Assembly: GCA_044506885.1 (NCBI GenBank)
Contig: JBIQKC010000011.1
Span: forward strand, 12,568-76,567
DNA length: 64,000 nt
Reading direction: 5' to 3'
Source of the DNA: Croceibacterium_A sp044506885
GTDB lineage: Bacteria > Pseudomonadota > Alphaproteobacteria > Sphingomonadales > Sphingomonadaceae
Part shown: piece after piece, positions 1-9,133 of the stretch
Position numbering within the stretch: position 1 is the stretch's first letter
Layout of the letters: each line of letters opens with the position of its first letter
The notes under the pieces: model-generated
What the model saw: the letters and a program-made list of their open reading frames with translations, nothing else
What the model was told of the DNA's origin: nothing
Database searches by the model: none
Program-made: the position numbers and the translations under genes

Positions 1-1038
1 ATCGCGCGACGAGAGGTGATCCGACATGCGCGTCTGCCCCCCGGCCGCCTGTGGTCCCGGTCCGGTATCGGCCACTGTCACCCGCAGGCGATTGCCGAGA
101 ACCTGGGCCGAGAGGCTGATTCGCGCGCCTTCCTCCTGCGGCGAGACCGCATACTTGATCGCGTTTTCGACCAGCGGCTGGAGCAGCAGCGAGGGAATGC
201 TGGCGTTGGTCGCCGCCGGGTCGATCTTGAACACCGTGCGCAGACGCTCCTCGAAGCGCATGCGTTCGATGTCGAGATAGAGCTTGAGCGTCTCGACCTC
301 CTGCGCGATCGAGACCTTGCCGCCCGGTTGCGTCACCAGCGTGTGGCGCAGGAAGCTCGACAGGCGCGTCAGCATCGCGTTGGCGGGTTCGGTCTGCTTC
401 AGCAGGACCAGGGTGCTGATCGAATTCAGGGTGTTGAACAGGAAATGCGGATTGAGCTGGTAGCGCAGCATGGCCAGCTGCGCGCTGGTCGCCTGCGATT
501 CCAGCCGTTCGAGCCGATCCGCCTGCTCTTCGACCTGCAAGTAGTAATTGATCGCGTAATAGAGCGCCGACCACGCCGCGAGCAGCGTCATGTCGATGTA
601 GAAGACGCTGAGCACGATCTTGGCGAAGCTGCCTTCGCTGCTCTGGCTGGCGACGCTGAGCGCCCAGCCGTTCACGGTCGCCGAGGCGGAAACGGCGATC
701 GCCAGTGCGACGGCGGTGGCGGCCCAGGTCACCACCGGCTTGCGGCTGATGAGCCGCCCGTAGACCACCGACAGCAGCAGGCTGATCGAAAACCCGGTGA
801 CCGAGGCGATCAGGGTCAGCACGATCTTGTCCGGCTGATCGTTGGCGATGTTGGTCATGCTGCGCAGCAGCGCCGCGCCGCCCCATCCGATCAGTTGCAG
901 GCGCCAGAATGCGCCGTTCTTGTCGGCGAAGAACGGCGTCGGGCGGAACGGCAGGTGAGCCATCGCGGCATTGGCCGCCGTGGCCGGGGTAGCGTCCGTC
1001 TTGCCCCCCGCGGACGGGCGAGGCGTATCGGCGTTCAC
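1..1038 (-). CDS. LytS/YehU-type sensor histidine kinase (partial, C-terminus outside window)
   Basis: An inner-membrane sensor kinase of the LytS (His_kinase, PF06580) type, about 346 residues visible. Several hydrophobic segments lie in residues ~45-175, followed by a short coiled linker (QVEEQADRLERLE). Then comes the family signature LRYQLNPHFLFNTLNS with the phospho-accepting His, and an ATPase domain with an N box (LVENAIKYAV) and a D-x-GPG loop close to the window edge. The chosen start is GTG at 1038, which overlaps the upstream TGA (GTGA) and implies translational coupling to the DsbA-like gene. An internal ATG at 963 is an alternative. Such kinases normally pair with a LytTR response regulator, which would lie left of the window. 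The signal sensed is unknown. Confidence 0.88.
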   Translation of the reverse strand, partial: MNADTPRPSAGGKTDATPATAANAAMAHLPFRPTPFFADKNGAFWRLQLIGWGGAALLRSMTNIANDQPDKIVLTLIASVTGFSISLLLSVVYGRLISRKPVVTWAATAVALAIAVSASATVNGWALSVASQSSEGSFAKIVLSVFYIDMTLLAAWSALYYAINYYLQVEEQADRLERLESQATSAQLAMLRYQLNPHFLFNTLNSISTLVLLKQTEPANAMLTRLSSFLRHTLVTQPGGKVSIAQEVETLKLYLDIERMRFEERLRTVFKIDPAATNASIPSLLLQPLVENAIKYAVSPQEEGARISLSAQVLGNRLRVTVADTGPGPQAAGGQTRMSDHLSSRD

Positions 1039-1727
1039 GACTGCCGCGCCTCGTCGATCGCCTCGGCCATCGCCTGCCGCCCGACCGCGCCGTTGAGCGT
1101 GCGGTTGCCGACGACCCACCCCGGCGTGCCGGAGATGCCGAGCTGGCCCGCGAGCTGGGAGTTGCTCTGCAACTGCATGTCGAACGTCCCGCTGGCGATC
1201 GCGGCGCGCGCGGCGTCGAGATCGATCCCCGCCTGTCGCGCCGCGGCCTCGATCGTTTCGGGCGACGGCGGTCCGAGGTCGAACATCGCGTCGTGGAAGG
1301 CGGCGAAGCGGCCCTGCTGCGCCGCCGCCAGCGCCATTCGCGCGGCATCGACGCTTTCGGGGGAGAGAATCGGATATTCGCGGATCACCACTTTGAGATC
1401 GGGATTGGCGGCGATCAGCGCGTTCACGTCGGCCACGCTCTGCCGGCAGAAGCTACAGGCGTAGTCGCTGAATTCGACCAGCGTGATCGAGCCTTCGGGA
1501 TTGCCGAGCACCGCGCCGGGGAACGGTGTTTCGAGCGCCCCGCGCAAGGGTTCTATCGCCGCCTGCTGCTCGCGCTGCCGGAGCACTTCGATCGCTTCGG
1601 GCAATACTTCCGGATTGGCGAGCAGGTATTCGCGCGTCGCCCGGTCGCCGAAGCCGCCCATGCCCCATAGCGCAGCCCCCGCGAAACCGGCGGCCAGGGC
1701 GACCACGATCGTCATGACCCAGCGCAT
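1035..1727 (-). CDS. DsbA-family thiol:disulfide oxidoreductase, membrane-anchored
   Basis: A 230-residue periplasmic thioredoxin-fold protein. An N-terminal hydrophobic segment (residues ~3-24) acts as signal or anchor. A short helical region follows, and then the active site C91-S-F-C94 within EFSDYACSFC. The cis-proline loop is GTPGW (P202). This matches the DsbA/Com1-like group that oxidises or isomerises disulfides in exported proteins. It starts 12 bp after the M48 protease gene and overlaps the kinase by GTGA, so the three form one operon. The pairing of an envelope protease with a disulfide oxidoreductase points to envelope protein quality control, which is inference. DsbB is not in the window. 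Confidence 0.9.
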   Translation of the reverse strand: MRWVMTIVVALAAGFAGAALWGMGGFGDRATREYLLANPEVLPEAIEVLRQREQQAAIEPLRGALETPFPGAVLGNPEGSITLVEFSDYACSFCRQSVADVNALIAANPDLKVVIREYPILSPESVDAARMALAAAQQGRFAAFHDAMFDLGPPSPETIEAAARQAGIDLDAARAAIASGTFDMQLQSNSQLAGQLGISGTPGWVVGNRTLNGAVGRQAMAEAIDEARQS

Positions 1728-1739
1728 GCCGGTCGGACC

Positions 1740-3107
1740 CTAGTAGCGGCCGCGGTCGCGTTCAAGCACCGCGCGCGCCTGCATCGCCACGTCCTGCGCG
1801 CGGATCCAATCCGGCGTGCCGGACGGCAGCGCGCGTTCGGCCGCCTGCGCGTTCTGCAACGCCTCGCGCGGACGCCCCATCATGATCTGCTGTTCGGCGC
1901 TGGCCAGTTGCGCGCGCGGGATGTCGCCTTGTGCGCCGTAGACCACGCCCAGCTGGTACCACGCGGCCGGGTTCTCGCGGTCCTTGCCCACCGCTGCGCG
2001 CAGGACCTGTTCGGCTTCGGCGAGGTGGGCCGGATCCTCGGTCGCGATCAGGGCATGGCCGAACACGCCGGCGATCAGCGGATCGTTGCCGGTCAGCGCG
2101 ACTGCCTGACGCAGCGGTTCGAGCGCGGCGGCGGGCTTGCCCGATTCGAGCAGCACCTGCCCCTTGAGTTCGAGGAAATACGGATCGTCGGGATCGCTGG
2201 CGATCAGCGCCTCGGTCTCCGCCAGCGCTTCGTCCATCTTCGACTGCTTGTGATAGGCATAGGCGCGGGCATAGCGCGCCGGGGCCGCAGTCATGTAGGC
2301 GGGATAGGCGTTGAGGGTCCGCGCCGGTTCGGCGAGGTAGCCGTAGAGCTTGGCCTTGATCCGCTCGAAGCGGGCCTGCTGCTCCGCGTCGGGCGGGCGA
2401 TCCCATGCGGGATCGGCCTCGTAATCGTGCCGCAGCCGCGAGATGCGGTCGCCAGAGAGAGGGTGGCTGCGGGCGTAAGTCTGCTCGTCGTCCTGGCTGT
2501 AGCCGTAGCGGAATTCGAGGTTCTGGAGCTTCTCGAAAAAGGCGATCGAGCCCTTGCCGGTGATTCCGGCTTGCGACAGGTAGTCGACCCCGGCGGCGTC
2601 GGCGCTCGCTTCCTGGTCGCGGCGGAAGGACAGGTACGAGCCGAGCGCGGCCTGCTGGCCGAGCGCGATCGCGCCCATCGCCGCATCCCCGGAGCCGGCC
2701 AACGCCGCGGCGACGCCGGCGAGCAGCGACAGCACGGTGATCCGGGTGGCCCTGCCGGCGCCTTCGTAGTTGCGAATGATGTGGCCGCCCATGATATGGC
2801 CGAGCTCGTGCGCCAGCACGCCTTGCACTTCGTTTGCCGTGTCGGCGGCGTTGATGAGGCCGGAATGGATGTAGATGCGCTGCCCGCCGGCGACGAAGGC
2901 GTTGATCGACGAATCGTGGATCAGCACGACCTCGATCGCTCCCGGCTGCAAGCCCGCGGCGACGGCCAGCGGATCGATCAGATCCTGCAACAGCGCTTCG
3001 GTTTCCGCGTCGCGCAGGATCGACTGCGCGGCCGCCGGTTGCGTCACGAGGCCGAGCAGCGCGGCAAAAGCGAACAATCGGACGAGCAGGCGGGCAGCGG
3101 ATCGCAT
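1740..3107 (-). CDS. M48 family metalloprotease with C-terminal TPR repeats (BepA/YfgC-like)
   Basis: A 455-residue secreted zinc protease. The start at 3107 is chosen because it opens directly into a signal peptide ending AAAQS; an in-frame upstream ATG at 3200 would bury it. The zinc motif HELGHIMGGH is present, with the downstream glutamate ligand in a DQEASADAAG stretch. The C-terminal half contains TPR-like helices (ALAETEALIASDPDDPYF and similar). This architecture is that of BepA/YfgC, which degrades or assembles misfolded outer-membrane proteins such as LptD in other bacteria. It is the first gene of the protease-DsbA-kinase operon. No obvious sigma-E-type promoter was identified. Confidence 0.9.
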   Translation of the reverse strand: MRSAARLLVRLFAFAALLGLVTQPAAAQSILRDAETEALLQDLIDPLAVAAGLQPGAIEVVLIHDSSINAFVAGGQRIYIHSGLINAADTANEVQGVLAHELGHIMGGHIIRNYEGAGRATRITVLSLLAGVAAALAGSGDAAMGAIALGQQAALGSYLSFRRDQEASADAAGVDYLSQAGITGKGSIAFFEKLQNLEFRYGYSQDDEQTYARSHPLSGDRISRLRHDYEADPAWDRPPDAEQQARFERIKAKLYGYLAEPARTLNAYPAYMTAAPARYARAYAYHKQSKMDEALAETEALIASDPDDPYFLELKGQVLLESGKPAAALEPLRQAVALTGNDPLIAGVFGHALIATEDPAHLAEAEQVLRAAVGKDRENPAAWYQLGVVYGAQGDIPRAQLASAEQQIMMGRPREALQNAQAAERALPSGTPDWIRAQDVAMQARAVLERDRGRY

Positions 3108-3230
3108 CGCGCCCGTGCGTAGCGCATCGGCGGCTGAACGGGAACTGAAGTGTGGTTCCCGCTCGCCGTTGCCAGCCGCTACATCGGCGTACCCGCTCAA
3201 GCAGCGACGCGATGGCGCGGACGGACGATT

Positions 3231-4907
3231 TCAGCCAATGAGCTTGCGCGCCGCCCGTTCGACCAGCGCGACGTCGTCGGGCACTTCGCCCAGCATCACG
3301 ACATCGCCCGCATCGGTCCGGCGGATCATCACCAGGGCGAACTCGCTGCCCTCGGTGGGAATCGTCGAGAAATCGCGCTCCGGCATGGCGCGCAGCTTCT
3401 TCGCCAGCGCCTGGCGCGGCGCATCGAGCGGCTCGACATCCTTGCCCGCTTCTTCCTTGCGCAGCCGGCGTTCGGCCCTGACGACGCCCTTGAGGCCGCC
3501 CTCGGCGCTGGCGAGGAATTCGCCCAGTCCGCCGCGGGCCAGCCCCAGCCGGTGGGCGTGGCCGAGCGCGGCGGCGTATTCGGTCAGGCGCGTCTTGTCG
3601 TAGTCCGCGCCGAACACCAGCTTGACCACCGGCGTCATCGGCGCGCGGTCCTGCATCGTCAGCCCGGCGTCGGTGAGCAGTTCGTCGAATTCGTGCGGCG
3701 CTTCGGCCGCCGCCAGCGAGAAGTCGTAGGCGCGGCCGATCGCTTCGTAGAGCGCGGTGCGGGTGCGGTCCTCGCTGGTGTGCGCAGCCGCCGCCATCTC
3801 GCGCGCCGCAGCGAGCCAGTCGCCCAGCTCCATGTCCGACGGGTGGAGTTCGGGCAGGTCGATTTCGGCGCTGCTCTGGGCCCCGAATGCGCCGAAGGAA
3901 AGGTCATCGGCAATCGTCGCCGGTGCGCCGGGAGAGCTGTCGCCGATGGCGAACGACGGTTCGTCGTGCGCGAGGGCGTCGAACGCGTTTTCTCCCATCG
4001 CATCGCCGAACGGCTCTTCGACGATCTCCTCCGGGAGTTCGAGCGGCGTCTTCAAGGGGGCGTTGGAGACCGGCGAAGCCATGCCGAGCAGCGAGCCGAA
4101 CGCCGGACCGACATCTTCGTCGGCCTCGTCCCGCAGGCCGAAGGAGGGCATCGGCAAGTCGTCGTCGGCCGCCTCGCCGCCGGCGAATCCCGCGCCGAAG
4201 CCTTCTTCGGCGGCATCGTCATCGTTCCCGAAGCGATCGGCCGGTTCGGCGCCGGGGCCGTCGGCCCAATCGGTCAACGGAGCGTCGGCCTCGATCGCGG
4301 GCGCGCTGGCAGGCTTCGGCTCGAGCGCCTGGTCGACTTCGAGCAGCAGCTCGTCGGAGGATTGCGGGTCGGCGAGTTCCTTCCAGTTGATGACGCCGTA
4401 GATGAAATCGATGGTGTCGTCGTCGGACGAATAGGGCAGCAGGATGCCGCGATAGAGGATCGTCGCCCCGCGCTGGTTGACGAATTCGGCCTCGAAGCCG
4501 ATCGGCGCCTGGTTGGCGAGGATCTGCATGTAGTGATCGGTGATGCGGGTCAGCAGCGAGCGGCTGGGCACGTCGGCCAGGGTCCGCAGCTCGTCGTCGG
4601 CGATGCCGCATTCCTCGGCCAGCTTGTCGCCGAGATAGGAAATGCCGGGGTTCTCGATTCCCGCGGTGAAATCGAGCAGCACGCTGTAGGGGCCGAAATC
4701 CGGCAGGCTGTCGGGCTCGAGATCCTCGATCGCGGGAAGGTTCCGCCCGTCCAGGAGGCCCGCCCAGTGATTGTAGGCGCGCACCTGCATCCGGCGCTCG
4801 TCCTGCCCGATGCCGGGCGGCGGCGTGTCGCGGACGGGTTCGTCCTCGGCCGGGTCGTAGCCTTCCGTCTCTGCGAGCGAGCCGAAGTTGCCCCGCATCG
4901 TGTCCAT
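3231..4907 (-). CDS. PAS domain-containing protein, function unknown
   Basis: A 558-residue cytoplasmic acidic protein. The start at 4907 has a good ribosome site (GGGGAA) and removes a poor 30-residue extension. Residues ~35-190 resemble the alphaproteobacterial PAS_5-type sensor fold (YNHWAGLLDGRNLPAIEDL, then FGPYSVLLDF). A long low-complexity acidic linker follows, and the C-terminal ~150 residues are helical and end in DDVALVERAARKLIG. No kinase, GGDEF or HTH output domain is visible. Single PAS proteins of this kind are common in sphingomonads and largely uncharacterised. It is a separate transcription unit, 123 bp from the M48 gene. Only the PAS assignment is claimed, with moderate certainty. 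Confidence 0.7.
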   Translation of the reverse strand: MDTMRGNFGSLAETEGYDPAEDEPVRDTPPPGIGQDERRMQVRAYNHWAGLLDGRNLPAIEDLEPDSLPDFGPYSVLLDFTAGIENPGISYLGDKLAEECGIADDELRTLADVPSRSLLTRITDHYMQILANQAPIGFEAEFVNQRGATILYRGILLPYSSDDDTIDFIYGVINWKELADPQSSDELLLEVDQALEPKPASAPAIEADAPLTDWADGPGAEPADRFGNDDDAAEEGFGAGFAGGEAADDDLPMPSFGLRDEADEDVGPAFGSLLGMASPVSNAPLKTPLELPEEIVEEPFGDAMGENAFDALAHDEPSFAIGDSSPGAPATIADDLSFGAFGAQSSAEIDLPELHPSDMELGDWLAAAREMAAAAHTSEDRTRTALYEAIGRAYDFSLAAAEAPHEFDELLTDAGLTMQDRAPMTPVVKLVFGADYDKTRLTEYAAALGHAHRLGLARGGLGEFLASAEGGLKGVVRAERRLRKEEAGKDVEPLDAPRQALAKKLRAMPERDFSTIPTEGSEFALVMIRRTDAGDVVMLGEVPDDVALVERAARKLIG

Positions 4908-5049
4908 CCAGCATTCCCCTTTGTCATCCGGACGGATGCTTAATGGCGCGACGTGGTTAATTAACCGTGAAGTCCCGAGGCGGCATTTCCGCCGCATTCA
5001 AGGGTTTGGCCAAAGGTCCGGCCCGCCGCGAATTGCGCGCAGGGGCCGC

Positions 5050-5565
5050 CTATCCGGTTCCTTGGCCCCACATCGAGCAGGATGGGTCGAGCGCGACGAG
5101 CTGCCGCCTCAGCGCCGTGCGGGCCAGGCGTTCGGTTTCCACCTTGCGCCGCGCCGCGGCGAGCGGCCGGCTCGGCGCCGGGCGCACGATCTCGGCATCG
5201 TATTCGTCGGCCACGATCACGCCGCAGCAGTCGGGGCGGAACTCGGCCCCTTCGAGGCAGCCGCGATCGAGTTCGGGCGGGAGCCCCCAGAAGAACCGGT
5301 CGCAGAAATCGAGGTAATCGGGCCATTTGCCGTCACCCAGCAGGTCGGCGCGCGCGGTCTTGATCTCGACGATGACGATCCGGCCTTTTGCGTCGATGCC
5401 CATCAGGTCCGCCCGGCGGCCGTTGCGCAGCGGCATTTCGGCCAGCGCCCAGATGTCGTTGCGCGCGAACAGGCGGCAAATGCCGCGCGCGACCGACTGC
5501 GCGCGCAGCGATTCCGATGGCGACAGGGGCGCTGAACGAACAAGCACGGGATCAGGTTGGAACAT
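5050..5565 (-). CDS. mmcB: MmcB family DNA repair protein
   Basis: A 171-residue protein matching MmcB (DUF1052, PF06319), the mitomycin-C-inducible repair protein known from Caulobacter. It carries the nuclease-like core ADLMGID..IVIVEIKTARADLLGDGKW, with the D..E-x-K arrangement of PD-(D/E)XK folds, and the conserved FFWGLPPELD block. The likely start is ATG 5565; an in-frame ATG at 5652 gives an unconserved extension, and GTG 5547 is a further alternative. An SOS box overlaps ATG 5565, so LexA would repress the gene directly. It is divergent from the TonB receptor side and separated from it by an assembly gap. Confidence 0.88.
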   Translation of the reverse strand: MFQPDPVLVRSAPLSPSESLRAQSVARGICRLFARNDIWALAEMPLRNGRRADLMGIDAKGRIVIVEIKTARADLLGDGKWPDYLDFCDRFFWGLPPELDRGCLEGAEFRPDCCGVIVADEYDAEIVRPAPSRPLAAARRKVETERLARTALRRQLVALDPSCSMWGQGTG

Positions 5566-5574
5566 ACAAGGAAC
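5560..5574 (-). promoter_or_regulatory. LexA SOS box (GTTC-N7-GTTC) at mmcB
   Basis: Reading the minus strand, GTTC CTTGTAT GTTC is an exact match to the alphaproteobacterial LexA operator GTTC-N7-GTTC. It covers the mmcB start codon region. mmcB is a known SOS gene in Caulobacter, so position and target agree. A possible -10-like TATTAT lies upstream on the same strand at 5616-5611. Confidence 0.8.
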
Positions 5575-5925
5575 AAAGTCAATTGCGTCTCGGGCCGCCA
5601 ATGCGCAATCATAATATCGAGATGCTGCGTTGCGGCGCAACATAGTGGCCATGAAACGAGAACAATCCTACACGGCGNNNNNNNNNNCGGCGGCTAAGCA
5701 CCTGGATTCACGCGGTCTTTCGCGCTGTTGCAGAATGGTTACAGCCGCAACAGAAAGTTGTTGCCGTCGCAACCAAGCGCTTTGCGGGTGCAGCATGGTT
5801 CGGGCACTGGAAGCCATCCATCTTCGCGCGGCGTGCGGCAATCGGCCCGACAGGGGGCAATGAAGGCGAACGTGCGGGAGGGGTCATGTGGCGCTGCGGC
5901 GCCTCAAGGAAAAGGGACTGCAACC
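5575..5925. other. Intergenic region between mmcB and the TonB receptor, interrupted by an assembly gap
   Basis: About 350 bp without a supported gene. It holds the upstream region of mmcB, a 10-N gap and the leader of the TonB receptor. A 7-bp inverted repeat (CTGTTGC at 5725-5731, GCAACAG at 5747-5753) lies in the receptor's leader. The frame of the receptor stays open back to 5728, but the codons there look non-coding and the signal peptide begins only at 5926. An ATG at 5651 with a good-looking peptide start runs into the gap and cannot be judged. Confidence 0.6.
5678..5687. other. Assembly gap (10 N)
   Basis: Ten consecutive N bases. The round number suggests a scaffolding join of unknown true length, so any promoter or small gene between mmcB and the receptor may be missing or misjoined. 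Confidence 0.98.
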
Positions 5926-8900
5926 GTGAAATCTCTCCTCATGAAATCCGCCCTGCGCAGCGCCAGCTGTCTTCAGGCTCTTTCGCTGACCGGCCTCGCG
6001 GTCGGCGCCATCGCCGTGTCCGCTCCCGCGGTCGCACAGGACCTCACCGCCGGCGCCATCACCGGCACCGTGACCGACGAAGCGGGCGCTGCCGTTTCGG
6101 GCGCGACCGTTACGCTGACGTCAGACGCGCAGGGCTTCACCCGCACGGCGACGACTTCGGCCAACGGCGGCTTCCGCTTCGGCGGTCTGCAAACCGGCAG
6201 CTATACGCTCACGGTCGAAGCGGGCGATTTTGACACCTTCACGGCGAACGAGGTTCGCGTGCTCGCCTCACAGACCTCCGAACTTGCCATTCCGCTAACC
6301 ACCACCGGCGATGTGATCGTCGTCACCGGCGCGCGCATTCTCCAGGATTTCGCTGGCACCGGCACCGGTATCAACGTCGATGTCGCGGAACTGGTGAAGA
6401 CGGTTCCGCTGAGCCGCGACCTGACCTCGGTCGCGCTGCTCGCGCCCGGCACCAGCCGCGGCGACACCGCGTTCGGCAACCTCGCCTCCATCGGCGGCGC
6501 GTCGGTGGCGGAAAACGCCTACTACGTGAACGGCCTCAACATCACCAACTTCGACAACTACCTCGGCGCGGCCAACGTGCCGTTCGATTTCTATCGCACG
6601 ATCGAGGTGAAGTCGGGCGGCTATCCGGCCGAATTCGGCCGCGCCACCGGCGGTATCGTCAACACCACAACCAAGTCGGGTAGCAACGAATTCTTTGCTG
6701 CGGCGCACATCAACTGGTCGCCGAACTTCCTGCGCGCGCCCGCGAAGGATCTCGAGGAGTGGGACGGCACGCAGTATGTCAGGTCGACCAATCGCGAATT
6801 CGACAGCGTCGAAAGCCGTTCGCTGAGCCTGGAAGCTGGCGGCCCGGTTTTCGAAGACCGCCTGTTCGTCTACGGCTTGGTCGAATTCCGCAAGAACACC
6901 AGCCGCACGATCGACGCTCTTGGTTCTACCGCCTACTTGCGTAACGAAGACACGCCGTTCTGGGGCGTCAAGGTCGATGCCTATCCGATCGACGGGCACC
7001 ACTTCGAAGCCACCGTGTTCGATGCGCAGACGATCACGACTCGCACCGACGCCGGTTATTCCGAGACGGACGGCGTTCCCAACGTGGGCCTCGGCACCTC
7101 GGTTACTGATTTCTATTCGGGCGGTCTCAGCTACGTCGGCAAGTACACCGGCAACCTGACCGAGTGGTTCACCCTCTCGCTGGCATACGGCAAGATGAAG
7201 GACCGGTTCGACAACCAGGGCGTTGCCGGCGCGGCCGGTTCGCCGCTGTTCCAGAACGGTTCTAACGAAGAGCTCTTTGGCGTGTCGAACGGCGGTTTCT
7301 ACAACGGCCAGCGCGTGACGGGAACCTCGTTCCCTTATGCCACGCAGCGTGAGTTCTACCGCGGCGACGTGGACTTCTACTTCTCGCTGTTCGGCGATCA
7401 CCACATCCGCGCTGGTTTCGACGTCGAAAAGAACACGCTGACCGAATCCAACGTCCGCAATGGCGGCGTTTCGCTCTACGGTGCGGGCCTGCTGACCGAT
7501 GCAGCCTATTTCGCCAACACCGGCGGGATCGGCGGCGCGGGCGCGGCGATCATCGCGCGGCCGTTCACCTGCGGCTATGCGGTCGGAGACGACGGCATTT
7601 GCGGCACCGCCGACGATGGCAATATGGTGACGACTGATGGCGAGAACATCCCGATCAGCTATGAAGTGAACTATTTCAACAGCGGCGGTACGTTCAATGC
7701 CAAGAACAAGGCGTTCTACATTCAAGACGAATGGGAGGTCACCGATCGCCTGACGCTGAACCTTGGCCTGCGTCGCGATGACTTCGGTGTCGATCGTGCC
7801 GACGGTGTCGGACTGGTGCGTTTGAAGGAAAATTACTCGCCGCGTCTCGGCCTGACCTATGACGTCGTGGAAGATGGCCAGTTCAAGGCCTTCTACGGCA
7901 CATACTACCTGCCGGTAGCCAGCAATACCGCGTTCCGTATGACCGGCTACGAGTACTATATTCGTGAACGGTATGTCGCTGCGGGCGTTGACTCCAGCGG
8001 CCTGCCCATCCTGGGCGAGCAGATCACCAACAACCCCAGCTATCAGACGACTTGCCCGATCAGCCTGACGCCGGATTCCGACGGCGTTCACTGTAACGTG
8101 ACTGGCGACGGCTCAGTGGCGGATCCCAGTGCACTGATCGCTCACAATCTGAAGGCGACCAAGGTCCGCGAATGGCTGTTGGGCTATGAGCACAATTTCC
8201 GCGACGTGCCGTTCTTCGGTGATCTGAAGGTGGGGCTGACCTACACCAACCGTCGTCTGCTGGCGAACGCGGAAGATGCTGCCATCGACGCCGCCGTCAA
8301 TGCCTGGTGCGCCGAGGAAGGTCTCGACTGCACTACCGAAGATGGGGATCCGATCTGGACTGGCTTCCACCAGTACACGATCATGAATCCGGGGCAGCCG
8401 CTAACCGTCAATCTCGATGGTCTCGACAACCGCGAAGTAACCTTCACTCCGGAGCAGCTCGGCTACCCGGCGGCGATCCGCAAGTACGACGCGGTCGAAC
8501 TGACCTTCGACCGTCCGTTCGACGGTACATGGAGCATCGGCGGCAGCTACACTTGGTCGAAGAGCCGGGGTAACTCGGAAGGTTACGTCCAGTCCGACTT
8601 CGGTCAGGACGACGCCGGCATCACGCAGGACTTCGACCAGCCGGGCTTCCTCGATGGCGCCTACGGTCTCCTGCCGAGCCACCGCAAGCACCGGATCAAG
8701 TTCTGGGGCGCGGTCTCGCCGTACGAAGGGCTGGTCTTCGGCACTAACGTGGCGATCGACTCCCCGCGTCCGCTAAGCTGCCTCGGCTACCATCCGACCG
8801 ATCCGTATGCCAACCAGTACGGTGCGGCTTCGCGGTACTGTCTCGGCGTTCTCAGCCCGCGCGGTACGGCGCAGAGCAGCGACTGGATCTACGACGCCGA

Positions 8901-9108
8901 CTTCAAGGTCGCCTATACGTTCGAGATCCCGAGCGGCCAGACGCTTCGTCTGCGCGCGGACGTGTTCAACATCTTCAACGCGCAAGGCGTTCAGGAGCGT
9001 AACGAAATCGGTGAAAGCGCTGAAATGGTCGCGAACCCCGAATTCGGTCTGGCGACATCCTATCAGTCGCCGCGCTCGGTTCGGCTGGGCCTTGACATCG
9101 AGTTCTGA
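5926..9108 (+). CDS. TonB-dependent receptor with N-terminal carboxypeptidase-regulatory-like domain (Oar-like)
   Basis: A 1060-residue outer-membrane transporter. GTG 5926 is preferred because it follows AAGGAAAAGGGA and opens a signal peptide ending APAVAQ; ATG 5941 is an alternative. Residues ~41-115 form a CarboxypepD_reg/CNA-B-like fold (ITGTVTDEAGAAVSGATVTL), and ~128-235 the plug (VIVVTGARI, then KSGGYPAEFGRATGGIVN). The remainder is a beta-barrel ending in the C-terminal Phe (LGLDIEF) typical of outer-membrane proteins. The size and the regulatory-like domain place it with Oar/SusC-like receptors rather than classical siderophore receptors. The substrate is unknown. It is monocistronic, with a strong terminator just after it. 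A TPR-sulfotransferase is convergent to it. Confidence 0.93.
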   Translation: MKSLLMKSALRSASCLQALSLTGLAVGAIAVSAPAVAQDLTAGAITGTVTDEAGAAVSGATVTLTSDAQGFTRTATTSANGGFRFGGLQTGSYTLTVEAGDFDTFTANEVRVLASQTSELAIPLTTTGDVIVVTGARILQDFAGTGTGINVDVAELVKTVPLSRDLTSVALLAPGTSRGDTAFGNLASIGGASVAENAYYVNGLNITNFDNYLGAANVPFDFYRTIEVKSGGYPAEFGRATGGIVNTTTKSGSNEFFAAAHINWSPNFLRAPAKDLEEWDGTQYVRSTNREFDSVESRSLSLEAGGPVFEDRLFVYGLVEFRKNTSRTIDALGSTAYLRNEDTPFWGVKVDAYPIDGHHFEATVFDAQTITTRTDAGYSETDGVPNVGLGTSVTDFYSGGLSYVGKYTGNLTEWFTLSLAYGKMKDRFDNQGVAGAAGSPLFQNGSNEELFGVSNGGFYNGQRVTGTSFPYATQREFYRGDVDFYFSLFGDHHIRAGFDVEKNTLTESNVRNGGVSLYGAGLLTDAAYFANTGGIGGAGAAIIARPFTCGYAVGDDGICGTADDGNMVTTDGENIPISYEVNYFNSGGTFNAKNKAFYIQDEWEVTDRLTLNLGLRRDDFGVDRADGVGLVRLKENYSPRLGLTYDVVEDGQFKAFYGTYYLPVASNTAFRMTGYEYYIRERYVAAGVDSSGLPILGEQITNNPSYQTTCPISLTPDSDGVHCNVTGDGSVADPSALIAHNLKATKVREWLLGYEHNFRDVPFFGDLKVGLTYTNRRLLANAEDAAIDAAVNAWCAEEGLDCTTEDGDPIWTGFHQYTIMNPGQPLTVNLDGLDNREVTFTPEQLGYPAAIRKYDAVELTFDRPFDGTWSIGGSYTWSKSRGNSEGYVQSDFGQDDAGITQDFDQPGFLDGAYGLLPSHRKHRIKFWGAVSPYEGLVFGTNVAIDSPRPLSCLGYHPTDPYANQYGAASRYCLGVLSPRGTAQSSDWIYDADFKVAYTFEIPSGQTLRLRADVFNIFNAQGVQERNEIGESAEMVANPEFGLATSYQSPRSVRLGLDIEF

Positions 9109-9133
9109 TCCCTTTCGGTTCGATACTCGCAAG

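Noticed and set aside
3150..4943. A + strand frame of 597 codons opposite the PAS protein
   Set aside because: Shadow of the PAS protein gene; composition is non-coding and no start signal is evident.
5651..5677. ATG start running into the assembly gap
   Set aside because: Only nine codons are visible before the Ns; a gene cannot be supported.
5725..5753. 7-bp inverted repeat upstream of the TonB receptor as an operator or riboswitch
   Set aside because: Too short with a 15-nt loop, and no known motif or conserved core.
6295..8091. A - strand frame of 598 codons inside the TonB receptor gene
   Set aside because: Antisense shadow; the receptor has complete domains and a C-terminal Phe signature.
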